DNA of 64,000 nt from contig CP086683.1 in assembly GCA_030544685.1 (NCBI GenBank), forward strand, positions 1,612,001-1,676,000, given 5' to 3'. Below the pieces are notes generated by a model, which saw only the letters and a list, made by a program, of their open reading frames with translations, made no database searches and was not told where the DNA came from. Every line of letters begins with the position of its first letter. The stretch's first letter is position 1. The stretch is from Pseudomonas sp. B21_DOA (GTDB lineage: Bacteria; Pseudomonadota; Gammaproteobacteria; Pseudomonadales; Pseudomonadaceae). The position numbers were made by a program, and so were the translations under genes. Below are positions 8,303 to 16,804 of the stretch, piece by piece.

Positions 8303-8809
8303 TCAGCTCAATTTGCTGTTGCGTTCGATCACACGGTCACCACCACCTTCAGCGAGGGCTTGACCCAGTGGGGTTTTATCGAAGCCGTCATCAGCCAGGG
8401 TCTGGCCCTGTGGAGTGCGCTCGGTACCGTCGGATGCGAGAGTCTGGCCTTGTGGGGTGCGCTCGGTACCGTCGGAGGCGAGGGTCTGACCTTGTGGTGT
8501 GCGATCCGAACCGTCCTGAACCAGGCCTTTCTCTTCGAGGCGATTGCGACCGTTTTCAGCCAGGGCCTGGCCTTGTGGGGTGCGATCCGAGCCGTCTTGA
8601 ACCAGACCTTTTTCTTCGAGGCGGTTGCGGCCGTTTTCAGCCAGGGTCTGACCTTGTGGAGTGCGCTCGGAACCGTCAGAAGCTACGGTCTGACTGAACA
8701 CCGAGTGGCTCGATTTGATTTGCGGAGTAGCCTGATCGGCAGCGGGCAGGGCGAAAGCAGTGCTGGCTAGCATCGACAGGGTAAGGCTGAGCAGTAATTG
8801 GCGTTTCAT
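8303..8809 (-). CDS. Small secreted protein with tandem DGxxRTPQGQxLA repeats
   Basis: A 168-residue protein that I do not recognise as a characterised family. It has a clear signal peptide (MKRQLLLSLTLSMLASTAFA) and then six copies of the unit DG-[STF]-[DE]-[RK]-TP-[QL]-GQ-[AT]-LA. The first two copies are extended by ENGRNRLEEKGLVQ, giving a 27-residue period, and the later ones are a compact 14-residue form. The repeats are acidic, polar, free of Cys and likely disordered or fibrous in the periplasm or outside the cell. AGGAG lies nine or ten bases before the ATG. It is a single gene with its own terminator. A Pseudomonas envelope or stress protein seems possible, but no function is claimed. 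Confidence 0.75.
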   Translation of the reverse strand: MKRQLLLSLTLSMLASTAFALPAADQATPQIKSSHSVFSQTVASDGSERTPQGQTLAENGRNRLEEKGLVQDGSDRTPQGQALAENGRNRLEEKGLVQDGSDRTPQGQTLASDGTERTPQGQTLASDGTERTPQGQTLADDGFDKTPLGQALAEGGGDRVIERNSKLS

Positions 8810-9191
8810 GATAGTGGCTCCTGGGGAGGGCGATAAAGTGGGTACGAGGGCAATGCTACTCTCGATAAGTCGATATAAAAGTTCATAAACGCAATGGTAA
8901 TAATCAACAGAATTGATTGTTCGACCCGAAGGCTCTAGACCGGGCGTTTGCGGGCGACGGTTTTGCACCGTCGTGGGTATTTTCGACTCACTCGCGCCTC
9001 GCAAGAGTGCGGGTCGCGGTAACACTGCTCGACCGATCGGTCAGTTTTGCCGGGCCTTTATGGCTTAAACTGCCTTTCAATTAAACCTGCGAGCCTTTCG
9101 CCAGTCACAGACTGCATAGGGGCCGCTTCGGTCTGCCGTTTCAGCTGTGCGTCGGGTAGCCGGCGTGCGGTCGTGATCAGGAGCTTTGTGC
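8810..9191. promoter_or_regulatory. Divergent promoter region with a 12-base palindrome
   Basis: This 382-base gap lies between the secreted repeat protein (leftward) and the asmA-like gene (rightward). It has an A/T-rich stretch around 8865-8915 that is a fair place for the leftward promoter, and the perfect palindrome GACCGATCGGTC at 9031-9042, which could be an operator for a TetR-type regulator. No gene is seen in it. Confidence 0.45.
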
Positions 9192-11267
9192 ATGACGCGC
9201 ACTGGAAAAATCTTCAGCTGGACCTTCGCCATCCTCGCGCTGCTGCTGGCAGCCTTGATTCTGATCATCGTGTTTTTCGACTGGAACCGGATCAAACCCA
9301 CCATCAACGCCAAAGTCTCGGAAGAACTGCATCGGGCGTTTGCCATCAATGGCGACCTCGCGGTGATCTGGCAGCGCGAGCCGGAAGAAGGCGGCTGGCG
9401 CGCCTGGGTGCCGTGGCCACATGTGGTCGCCGAGGACTTGAGCCTGGGCAACCCGGACTGGTCGAAGCAGCCACAGATGGTCACGCTCAAACGCGTCGAG
9501 CTGCGCATTTCGCCGCTGGCCCTGCTGGCGCAGCGCGTGGTGATTCCGCGCATCGACTTGACCGAGCCGAATGCCGAGCTGCAACGGCTGGCCGATGGCC
9601 GCGCCAACTGGACGTTCAAATTCGACCCCAAGGACCCGAATGCCGAGCCATCCAACTGGGTGGTCGACATCGGTGCCATCGGCTTCGACAAGGGCCACGT
9701 GACCTTCGACGACCAGACCCTGAAAACCAACCTCGATGTGCTGATCGACCCGCTCGGCAAGCCGATTCCATTCAACGAGATTGTCGGCGACAAAGCGGCG
9801 AAAACTGCTCAGGACAAGGGCGGTGCACCGCAGGACTATGCCTTTGCACTCAAGGTCAAAGGCCAGTATCACGGGCAGAACCTCACTGGGCAGGGCAAGA
9901 TTGGTGGCTTGTTGGCGTTGCAGGACGCGAGTAAACCGTTTCCGTTGCAGGCCCAGGCGAAAATCGGCGACACCCGTATCGAACTGGCCGGCACCCTGAC
10001 TGACCCGCTGAATCTCGGCGCCCTCGACCTGCGCCTGAAGCTGGCGGGCGACAGCCTCGGCAATCTTTACCCGCTGACCGGCGTGACCCTGCCGGATACG
10101 CCACCGTATTCCACCGACGGCCACCTGATCGCCAAGCTGCATGACGAAGCCGGGGCAAAGTTCACTTATGAGAAATTCAACGGCAAGATCGGCGACAGCG
10201 ACATCCACGGCGACCTGACCTACGTGGCCAGCCAGCCACGGCCGAAACTCACGGGTGCGTTGCTCTCCAATCAACTGCTGTTCGCTGACCTTGCGCCGCT
10301 GATCGGCGCCGATTCCAACACCGAGCAAAAGGCCCGTGGCGGCGCGAGCAAGCAGCCAGCAGACAAAGTCCTGCCGGTGGAAGAATTCAAGACCGACCGC
10401 TGGCGCGCCATGGATGCCGATGTCGAGTTCACCGGCAAACGTATCGTCCACAGCGAGAAGCTGCCGTTCAAGGATCTGTATACCCATCTGAAACTCAACG
10501 ACGGCGAGCTCAGCCTGGAGCCGCTGCGCTTTGGCGTTGCCGGCGGCACGCTGGATGCGCAGATTCGTCTCAATGGCCGCACCGAGCCGCTGGAAGGCCG
10601 GGCGCGGTTGACCGCACGCAAATTCAAGCTCAAGGAACTGTTCCCGACCTTCGAGCCGATGAAAACCAGTTTCGGTGAGCTCAATGGCGACGCCGACATC
10701 AGTGGCCGTGGCAACTCGGTGGCGAAGCTGCTCGGCGGCGCCAATGGCAATCTGAAGATGTTGATCAACGACGGTGCGATCAGTCGCGAGCTGATGGAAC
10801 TGGCCGGGCTCAACGTCGGCAACTACGTGGTCGGCAAGATCTTTGGCGACAAGGAAGTGAAGATCAACTGCGCGGCGGCGGACTTCGATATCAAGACCGG
10901 CCTGGCGACCACGCGGCTGTTTGTCTTCGATACCGAGAACGCGATCATCTACATCGATGGCACAGCGAATATGGCCACCGAACAACTCGATCTGACCGTC
11001 ACCCCGGAATCCAAAGGCTGGCGTCTGATCTCCCTGCGCTCGCCGCTGTATGTGCGAGGCAAGTTCATCAAACCGGATGCCGGCGTCAAAGCCGTACCGT
11101 TGATGCTGCGCGGGGCGGGGATGGTTGCGCTGGGCGTGATAGCCGCACCGGCGGCGGGATTGCTGGCGCTGGTGGCGCCGAGCGGTGGCGAGCCGAATCA
11201 GTGCGCGCCGTTGCTTGAGCAGATGAAGCAGGGCAAGGCACCGGTGACCGTCAAACCGACCAAGTAG
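9192..11267 (+). CDS. AsmA family protein
   Basis: A 691-residue envelope protein of the AsmA/YhjG family, bridge-like proteins linked to phospholipid traffic and outer-membrane assembly. One N-terminal membrane anchor (about residues 8-28, hydrophobic AILALLLAALILIIVFF) is followed by a long periplasmic beta-rich region. The stretch from about 440 on (LRFGVAGGTLDAQIRLNGR) and a repeated GxGNSVAKLLGG-like segment near 510 are typical of the AsmA C-terminal domain. ATG 9192 is chosen because AGGAG lies eight bases upstream. The last residues include another hydrophobic stretch (AGMVALGVIAAPAAGLLALV) near the C-terminus. It is a single gene followed by repeats. Confidence 0.88.
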   Translation: MTRTGKIFSWTFAILALLLAALILIIVFFDWNRIKPTINAKVSEELHRAFAINGDLAVIWQREPEEGGWRAWVPWPHVVAEDLSLGNPDWSKQPQMVTLKRVELRISPLALLAQRVVIPRIDLTEPNAELQRLADGRANWTFKFDPKDPNAEPSNWVVDIGAIGFDKGHVTFDDQTLKTNLDVLIDPLGKPIPFNEIVGDKAAKTAQDKGGAPQDYAFALKVKGQYHGQNLTGQGKIGGLLALQDASKPFPLQAQAKIGDTRIELAGTLTDPLNLGALDLRLKLAGDSLGNLYPLTGVTLPDTPPYSTDGHLIAKLHDEAGAKFTYEKFNGKIGDSDIHGDLTYVASQPRPKLTGALLSNQLLFADLAPLIGADSNTEQKARGGASKQPADKVLPVEEFKTDRWRAMDADVEFTGKRIVHSEKLPFKDLYTHLKLNDGELSLEPLRFGVAGGTLDAQIRLNGRTEPLEGRARLTARKFKLKELFPTFEPMKTSFGELNGDADISGRGNSVAKLLGGANGNLKMLINDGAISRELMELAGLNVGNYVVGKIFGDKEVKINCAAADFDIKTGLATTRLFVFDTENAIIYIDGTANMATEQLDLTVTPESKGWRLISLRSPLYVRGKFIKPDAGVKAVPLMLRGAGMVALGVIAAPAAGLLALVAPSGGEPNQCAPLLEQMKQGKAPVTVKPTK

Positions 11268-11279
11268 TCCCTTTATCTG

Positions 11280-11386
11280 ATCGTTCCCACGCTCTGCGTG
11301 GGAATGCCTCAACGGACGCTCTGCGTCCGCTCTTGGGACGCGGAGCGTCCCTGGCTGCATTCCACGCAGAGCGTGGGAACGATCAA
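11280..11386. repeat. Long hairpin repeat (GATCGTTCCCACGCTCTGCG type)
   Basis: The outer arms TCGTTCCCACGCTCTGCGTG and its inverse (ending GTGGGAACGATC) enclose an inner GGACGCTCTGCGTCC / GGACGCGGAGCGTCC pair. Sister copies are at 21553, 25113 and 28696. Confidence 0.9.
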
Positions 11387-11420
11387 ACCAACAAAATAAT
11401 CTCCAGCGTCTACAAAGATG

Positions 11421-11491
11421 CCATCGCGAACAGGCTCACTCCTACAGGGGGAACGCGTTCCAATTGTAGGAGTGAGCCTGCTCGCGATAGC
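11421..11491. repeat. REPIN, variant with CTCCTAC core
   Basis: ATCGCGAACAGGCTCACTCC and its inverse GGAGTGAGCCTGCTCGCGAT flank a spacer of about 30 bases. It is a diverged member of the GAGCCTGCTCGC family. Confidence 0.85.
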
Positions 11492-11503
11492 GATTTGAAA
11501 GGA

Positions 11504-12034
11504 TTACAGATCGTTAAGGATGTCCGCCATGTCGTCGGCGTGTTCTTCTTCCTGGGCAAGGATGTCTTCGAAGATGCGGCGGGTGGTCGGGTCCTTGTCG
11601 CCGATGTACTGAATGATCTCGCGGTAGCTGTCGATGGCGATGCGCTCGGCCACCAGATCTTCGTAAACCATTTCCTTGAGCGAGTTGCCCGCCACGTATT
11701 GCGCGTGGGACAGCTTGCTCAGCAGGTCGGGGTTGAACTCCGGCTCACCGCCCAGTTGCACGATGCGTTCGGCGAGGCGATCGGCGTGCTCGGCTTCCTG
11801 GTTGGCGTGCTCGAGAAATTCGTCAGCGGCGACGTTGGCTTTCAGGCCGTTGGCCATGAAGTAGTGGCGCTTGTAGCGCAAGGTGCACACCAGTTCGGTG
11901 GCCAGCGACTCGTTGAGCAAACGCAGTATTTCTTCACGGTTCGCGTTGTAACCCTCGGTGACCGCGCCGTTTTCCACGTGTTGCCGCGCGCGCTCGCGCA
12001 GGGTTTGAACATCAGACAAATGCAGGTCACTCAT
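11504..12034 (-). CDS. Bacterioferritin-like (ferritin-like domain) protein
   Basis: A 176-residue four-helix-bundle protein resembling PA4880 of P. aeruginosa, which is annotated as a probable bacterioferritin. Diiron-type ligands are visible as LNESLATELVCTLRY (first Glu), HANQEAEHAD (Glu-x-x-His) and the late AQEEEHADDMAD pair. It may store or handle iron, or protect DNA like Dps; the sequence is distant from classical Bfr, and the haem ligand Met is not obvious. The ATG at 12034 is preceded by CAGGAGAAT. It stands alone between repeats and a lipase gene. Confidence 0.8.
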   Translation of the reverse strand: MSDLHLSDVQTLRERARQHVENGAVTEGYNANREEILRLLNESLATELVCTLRYKRHYFMANGLKANVAADEFLEHANQEAEHADRLAERIVQLGGEPEFNPDLLSKLSHAQYVAGNSLKEMVYEDLVAERIAIDSYREIIQYIGDKDPTTRRIFEDILAQEEEHADDMADILNDL

Positions 12035-12288
12035 TTCATTCTCCTGGAGGCTAATCCGATAGGCGCCACGTTCTGAAGACGCGGTCGCTACTCAGGGTGT
12101 GAGTCTTGAGCGAAGCGAAAAGTTTTATACGATTTGCGCTGGGCTCGGCGCAGGAACTGCTGAAGACTGCGATGTCGGGAGGGTCAGAGCTGGAATAGGG
12201 TTATCGTTGAGTTGTCATCGTCGAGGTGGATGCTTGGCGAGCGTCTTGCACGTCTGGCCTCCACCCACCGCGCACAAGGATGTACCCC

Positions 12289-13167
12289 ATGTCGACACGT
12301 TATCCACTGGTGCTGGTGCCGGGCATGCTCGGCTTTGTCCGGCTGGTGCTTTATCCGTATTGGTTCGGCATCATCAAGGCCTTGCGCCGTGGTGGTGCGA
12401 CGGTGGTTGCTGTGCAGGTTTCGCCACTCAATTCCACGGAAGTGCGCGGCGAGCAATTGTTGATGCGGATCGAGGAGATCCTCCGCGAGACAGGGGCGCC
12501 GAAGGTCAACCTGTTCGGTCACAGCCAAGGTGCGTTGACCGCGCGGTATGCGGCGGCGAAGCGCCCGGATCTGGTCGCCTCGGTAACATCGGTGGCCGGG
12601 CCTAATCACGGCTCCGAACTGGCGGATTATCTGGAAAAGCACTATCCCGCCAACAGCGCCAAGGGGCGCTTGCTCGAAGCGTTGCTGCGCCTGATCGGCT
12701 GGGTCATGGCATTGCTCGACACGGGTTACCACGGGCCGAAACTGCCGGTGGATATCCACGCTTCTCACCAATCGCTGACGACGGCGGGCGTTGCATTATT
12801 CAATCAGCGTTATCCACAGGGGCTGCCGGAAACGTGGGGCGGGCCGGGGCCGGAAGAGGCCAATGGTGTGCGCTATTACTCCTGGTCAGGGACGCTGCAA
12901 CCGGGCAAGACCGATCGTGGCGGCAATCTTTTTGACGGCACCAACCGCAGTTGTCGCTTGTTCGCCAGGACCTTCGTTCGCGAGCCGGGGCAGTGCGACG
13001 GCATGGTCGGCCGTTACAGCTCGCATCTGGGCACGGTGATCGGTGATGACTATCCGCTGGATCATTTCGACATCGTCAATCAGTCGCTGGGCCTGGTGGG
13101 CAAGGGCGCAGATCCGGTAAGGCTGTTTGTCGAGCATGCGGCGCGGCTGGAGGCTGCAGGGTTATAG
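12289..13167 (+). CDS. Lipase family I alpha/beta hydrolase (LipA-like)
   Basis: A 292-residue hydrolase close to the Pseudomonas lactonising lipases. The nucleophile elbow GHSQG (residues 77-81, Ser79) is conserved. The acid is expected in the CDGMVGRYSSHLG segment and the His in PLDHFDIVNQ, matching the order Asp-His in P. aeruginosa LipA. The N-terminus YPLVLVPGMLGF carries the oxyanion region. No signal peptide is visible at either ATG (12280 or 12289), unlike secreted LipA, so this enzyme may stay in the cell or use another route. AAGGA before 12289 decides the start. No foldase (lif) gene follows. Confidence 0.85.
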   Translation: MSTRYPLVLVPGMLGFVRLVLYPYWFGIIKALRRGGATVVAVQVSPLNSTEVRGEQLLMRIEEILRETGAPKVNLFGHSQGALTARYAAAKRPDLVASVTSVAGPNHGSELADYLEKHYPANSAKGRLLEALLRLIGWVMALLDTGYHGPKLPVDIHASHQSLTTAGVALFNQRYPQGLPETWGGPGPEEANGVRYYSWSGTLQPGKTDRGGNLFDGTNRSCRLFARTFVREPGQCDGMVGRYSSHLGTVIGDDYPLDHFDIVNQSLGLVGKGADPVRLFVEHAARLEAAGL

Positions 13168-13189
13168 CCAAACAGACCGCGTCATCGTT

Positions 13190-13257
13190 CTTCGCGAGCA
13201 GGCTCGCTCCCACAGGTGTCTGCATTTCAACGTGGGAGCGAGCCTGCTCGCGAAGGG
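13190..13257. repeat. REPIN (GAGCGAGCCTGCTCGC type)
   Basis: TTCGCGAGCAGGCTCGCTCC near 13191 and GGGAGCGAGCCTGCTCGCGA ending near 13256, with a spacer of only about 25 bases. It sits between the convergent lipase and EamA genes. Confidence 0.9.
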
Positions 13258-13262
13258 CCTTA

Positions 13263-14150
13263 TCAGGCAACGCCGACCCGCCGGCCCAGCACCGTGGTCC
13301 AGCGCTCCGACAAAACCACGCCACCCAGGGTCAGCAATCCACCCACCAGGTGATACATCGCCAATTGTTCCTTCAACACCACTGCTGCAATCAGCGCGGT
13401 AATCAGCGGCAGCAGATTGAAGAACAACGTCGTCCGGCTCGGCCCCAGTCGCTGCACCGCCTGCATCCACGCCAGCGGCGCGACCATCGAAGCCAGCAGA
13501 CACGCATACAGCACCAGCGGCACGTTCTGCAGATTGAGCCCGGTCTTCGGCGATATCGCGAACAGCGGAAACAGCACCATTATCGCCACCAGCACCTGCA
13601 AATACAGCAACACCAGCGGCGGCAGGCGCAGCTGCCATTTTTTCAACAGCGTGCTGTAAACCGCGTAGGCCAGCGTGGCGATCAGCATCATTGCGTCACC
13701 CATGTTGACCCCGTGTTGCAGCAGCGCACCGAGGCTGCCGGACGACACCACCACCAGCACGCCAGCAAACGACAGCACTGCACCTACCAGGGCGCCAGCG
13801 GTCAGGCGCTGGCCGAGGCTGATGATCGCCATGGCCAGCGACATCAATGGCATCAACGACAGGATGATGCCCATGTTGGTTGCGGTGGTCAGTGTTGCGG
13901 CGAAATAGGCAAGGCTCTGATACACCGCCATGCCGAGCACGCCGAGGACGAAAATCCGTCCGAGATTTGGCCGAATCTGCGGCCAGTGGGCAATGACTTT
14001 TCTCAGCATGAACGGCGTGAACAGCAAGCCGGCGAGCAGCCAGCGATAAAAACCGATTTCGGCCGGGAAAATCGCACCGACCGCCAGTTTGTTGATCACG
14101 GTGTTGCCGGCCCAGATGAAAATCGCCAGCAGGGGAAACGCGTATTGCAT
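13263..14150 (-). CDS. EamA/DMT family transporter
   Basis: A 295-residue inner-membrane protein with ten predicted helices in two EamA repeats (about 1-140 and 150-285), the drug/metabolite transporter superfamily. The starts FPLLAIFIWAGNTVINK and the second repeat's LIATLAYAVYSTLLKKW are characteristic. Its substrate cannot be told. It is transcribed away from an AraC-type regulator gene 96 bases off, and that regulator probably controls it. Confidence 0.88.
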   Translation of the reverse strand: MQYAFPLLAIFIWAGNTVINKLAVGAIFPAEIGFYRWLLAGLLFTPFMLRKVIAHWPQIRPNLGRIFVLGVLGMAVYQSLAYFAATLTTATNMGIILSLMPLMSLAMAIISLGQRLTAGALVGAVLSFAGVLVVVSSGSLGALLQHGVNMGDAMMLIATLAYAVYSTLLKKWQLRLPPLVLLYLQVLVAIMVLFPLFAISPKTGLNLQNVPLVLYACLLASMVAPLAWMQAVQRLGPSRTTLFFNLLPLITALIAAVVLKEQLAMYHLVGGLLTLGGVVLSERWTTVLGRRVGVA

Positions 14151-14246
14151 GGGACAAAACCAGAACGTTGATGAAGCGCGATTATCGCCTGTCTGGATGC
14201 AGGCCTATACTGCGCACCGGACAACCTGCCTCTGCATCCGGACAGC

Positions 14247-15041
14247 ATGAACAGCAAACACATCGATCTGCTCGATTTCAGCGAATTGCCGTCGGCGGTG
14301 TACTTCCGCTACGCCGATTTCAATGCCCACGAATATGCCGCGCCGCACCGGCACCCATGGGGCACGCTGGAGTACGCAGCCCATGGCGTGCTGCACATGG
14401 ATGTCGACGGCAGCCGCTTCATGTCGCCGCCGCAGTACGCGGTGTGGGTGCCGCCCGAGGTCGAGCACAGTTTCTACAGCCATCAACCGGTCAACTACCG
14501 CGCGGTGTGCCTTGATCGCGAGGTCTGCGCGCGATTGCCGGGGCGCGCCTGCACACTGGCGATCAGCGACATTCTCAAAGCGATTCTCAAGGACTTCGCC
14601 GCCCGCGATGTGAAGATCCCCGAGCAGGAGGCCGATCGGCGTCTGGCCCAGGTGCTGGTCGATCAATTGCAACAGGCGCCAGTGCAGGAATGTTACCTGC
14701 CGTATGCGAGCAGTCCCGGCTTGCTGGCGATGCTCGAAGCCTTGCAGGCCGAGCCGGGCAACAACCAACCGTTGGCGCATTGGGCCGCGCAAGTGCATGT
14801 CAGCGAGCGCACGCTGGCGCGGCAGTTCGTTCGTGAACTGGGCATGAGTTTTGGCGAGTGGCGCCAGCGCTTGCGCTATCTGGCGGCGATCGAGGCGCTG
14901 GAAACCTCGCGCTCGGTGCAGGAAATCGCTTTCGACCTCGGCTACAGCAGCGGCTCGGCCTTCATCGCCATGTTCGCCCGCCAGGCCGGTTGCACGCCGG
15001 AGCAGTATCGGCGCAGCCACCTCGAGGGCAGGAAGGTGTAA
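14247..15041 (+). CDS. AraC family transcriptional regulator
   Basis: A 264-residue regulator. The N-terminal cupin domain (HRHPWGTLEYAAHGVL, residues 36-51) binds an effector, and the C-terminal AraC double helix-turn-helix follows from about residue 165 (HVSERTLARQFVRELGMSF, then SVQEIAFDLGYSSGSAF and TPEQYRR). The layout resembles the NimR/YeaM group, which controls an adjacent efflux gene. The divergent EamA transporter is the likely target. The start at 14247 is not preceded by a strong ribosome site but gives the normal length. Confidence 0.88.
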   Translation: MNSKHIDLLDFSELPSAVYFRYADFNAHEYAAPHRHPWGTLEYAAHGVLHMDVDGSRFMSPPQYAVWVPPEVEHSFYSHQPVNYRAVCLDREVCARLPGRACTLAISDILKAILKDFAARDVKIPEQEADRRLAQVLVDQLQQAPVQECYLPYASSPGLLAMLEALQAEPGNNQPLAHWAAQVHVSERTLARQFVRELGMSFGEWRQRLRYLAAIEALETSRSVQEIAFDLGYSSGSAFIAMFARQAGCTPEQYRRSHLEGRKV

Positions 15042-15104
15042 CAAGCTTTGACTACACTGCGACAGAGGCCGCATCCATCGGTGCGGCAACAAGGAGAAAA
15101 CTCC

Positions 15105-15410
15105 ATGAAGATGTTGCGTGTGCCGTTGTTGATGATCGGTCTGCTCCTGTGTTCCCAGGGTTTCGCCGCCACGGCGCAACAGAACAAGATGACCACTTGC
15201 AATGCCGATGCGACCGCCAAGAGCCTCAAGGGCGACGAGCGCAAGGCATTCATGAGCACCTGCCTGAAAGCGGCGCCTGCGGCCAACGATGGCAAGGTGC
15301 TGACGCCGCAACAGCACAAGATGACTACCTGCAATGCCGATGCGAAAACCAAGGCGCTGACCGGCGATGCGCGCAAGGCGTTCATGAGTGAGTGTCTGAA
15401 GAAAAAGTGA
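15105..15410 (+). CDS. PsiF repeat protein
   Basis: A 101-residue periplasmic protein with a signal peptide (ending SQGFAA) and two PsiF repeats, MTTCNADATAKSLKGDERKA... and MTTCNADAKTKALTGDARKA..., each with two Cys. E. coli psiF is phosphate-starvation inducible, but its function is unknown. AAGGAG at 15091-15096 decides the ATG at 15105. No clear Pho box was seen upstream. Confidence 0.9.
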   Translation: MKMLRVPLLMIGLLLCSQGFAATAQQNKMTTCNADATAKSLKGDERKAFMSTCLKAAPAANDGKVLTPQQHKMTTCNADAKTKALTGDARKAFMSECLKKK

Positions 15411-15441
15411 AACGGTAAATAATGTGGTGAGCGTGCCGGCC

Positions 15442-15514
15442 TCTTCGCGAGCAGGCTCGCTCCCACATTTGAAACACGCACGCCTGTGGGAGCGAGCCTG
15501 CTCGCGAAAGCGTC
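15442..15514. repeat. REPIN (GAGCGAGCCTGCTCGC type)
   Basis: CTTCGCGAGCAGGCTCGCTC near 15443 and GGGAGCGAGCCTGCTCGCGA ending near 15508 flank about 25 bases. It lies between psiF and the AI-2E transporter gene. Confidence 0.9.
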
Positions 15515-15614
15515 GGTGAATGCACCGCCATTCCCACGCCCCGCATATCCCTAGTGCTAACCCCGGATCGCTGGCAGACTGCCCATCCTTTCACGCCGTT
15601 CGTTTTGAGGCTGT

Positions 15615-16628
15615 ATGCCAACGTTTTCTCAGCGTCATGTTGTGTTCTGGGTCAGTTGCATCATCATTTTTGGCGGACTGTTGCTGGTGCTGCCGCTGCG
15701 CCTGTTGCCGAGCTTGCTGGCCGGGTTGCTGGTGTTCGAGCTGGTCAACATGCTCACCCCGCAATTGCAACGGCTGATCGAAGGGCGGCGTGCGCGCTGG
15801 TTGGCGGTGGCGCTGCTCGGCACGCTGGTGGTGAGTGTGCTGGCGCTGATCTTCGCCGGCGCCATCAGTTTCCTCCTGCATGAAGCGGAAAACCCCGGCG
15901 CCTCGCTCGACAAGTTCATGGGCGTGGTCGATCGCGCGCGCGGGCAATTGCCGCCGTTCATCGACGCCTATCTGCCGGCCAGCGCGGCGGAATTTCGCGT
16001 GGCGATCGGCGAGTGGGCGAGCAAGCATCTGGCCGACCTGCAACTGGTCGGCAAGGACGCTGCGCACATGTTCGTCACCCTGCTGATCGGCATGGTCCTC
16101 GGCGCGATCATCGCCCTGCAGCGCATCCCCGACGTGACCAAGCGCAAGCCGTTGGCCGCCGCTTTGTTCGACCGTTTGCATCTGCTGGTGCAGGCGTTTC
16201 GCAATATCGTCTTCGCGCAGATCAAGATTTCCCTGCTCAACACCGTATTCACCGGGATCTTCCTCGCGGTGATCCTGCCGATGTTCGGCATCAAGCTGCC
16301 GCTGACCAAAACCCTGATCGTGCTGACCTTCCTGCTCGGCCTGTTGCCGGTGATCGGCAACCTGATGTCGAACACGCTGATCACCATCGTCGGCCTGTCG
16401 CTGTCGATCTGGGTAGCGCTCGCCGCGCTGGGTTACCTGATCGTTATCCACAAGCTCGAATACTTCCTCAACGCGCGCATCGTCGGCGGGCAGATCAGTG
16501 CCAAGTCGTGGGAATTGCTGCTGGCAATGCTAGTGTTCGAAGCCGCGTTCGGTTTGCCGGGGGTGGTGGCAGGGCCGATTTATTACGCGTACCTGAAGAG
16601 CGAATTGAAGCTGGGCGGGATGGTCTAA
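15615..16628 (+). CDS. AI-2E family transporter
   Basis: A 337-residue inner-membrane protein of the AI-2E (TqsA/PerM) family. Two helices open the protein (residues 8-50), one more comes near 63-88, then a soluble stretch (90-150) and a C-terminal group of four or five helices. The family-typical LPVIGNLMSNTLI and GAIIALQRIPDV-like segments are present. Members export AI-2 or act as Na+/H+ antiporters; the substrate here is unknown. It is a single gene with repeats on both sides. Confidence 0.85.
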   Translation: MPTFSQRHVVFWVSCIIIFGGLLLVLPLRLLPSLLAGLLVFELVNMLTPQLQRLIEGRRARWLAVALLGTLVVSVLALIFAGAISFLLHEAENPGASLDKFMGVVDRARGQLPPFIDAYLPASAAEFRVAIGEWASKHLADLQLVGKDAAHMFVTLLIGMVLGAIIALQRIPDVTKRKPLAAALFDRLHLLVQAFRNIVFAQIKISLLNTVFTGIFLAVILPMFGIKLPLTKTLIVLTFLLGLLPVIGNLMSNTLITIVGLSLSIWVALAALGYLIVIHKLEYFLNARIVGGQISAKSWELLLAMLVFEAAFGLPGVVAGPIYYAYLKSELKLGGMV

Positions 16629-16653
16629 GGCCAGGCAACTGAATTGAATGCAT

Positions 16654-16779
16654 CTGTGGCGAGGGATTTATCCCGTTGGCCTGCGCAGCAGGCCCCTGCT
16701 TTCAAGCTCAGGAGCGGGGCCGCTTCGCGGCCCAACGGGGATAAATCCCCTCGCCACAGGATAAATCCCCTCGCCACAA
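16654..16779. repeat. REPIN (GGCGAGGGGATTTATCCCC type) with duplicated right end
   Basis: The left arm TGTGGCGAGGGATTTATCCC (one base shorter than the sister at 3326) and an inner GGCC hairpin lead to a right arm GGGATAAATCCCCTCGCCAC that is repeated once more in tandem (ending 16778). Confidence 0.85.
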
Positions 16780-16804
16780 AGGCTCTTCGCCACAGAGATT
16801 GTGA

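Noticed and set aside
8303..8809. CRISPR-like tandem repeats
   Set aside because: The repeats are in frame, have no unique spacers of fixed length, and encode a protein with a signal peptide.
9177..11360. A 727-codon open frame antisense to the asmA-like gene
   Set aside because: High-GC codon bias keeps the opposite frame open. The product has no domain and the sense frame is a clear AsmA protein.
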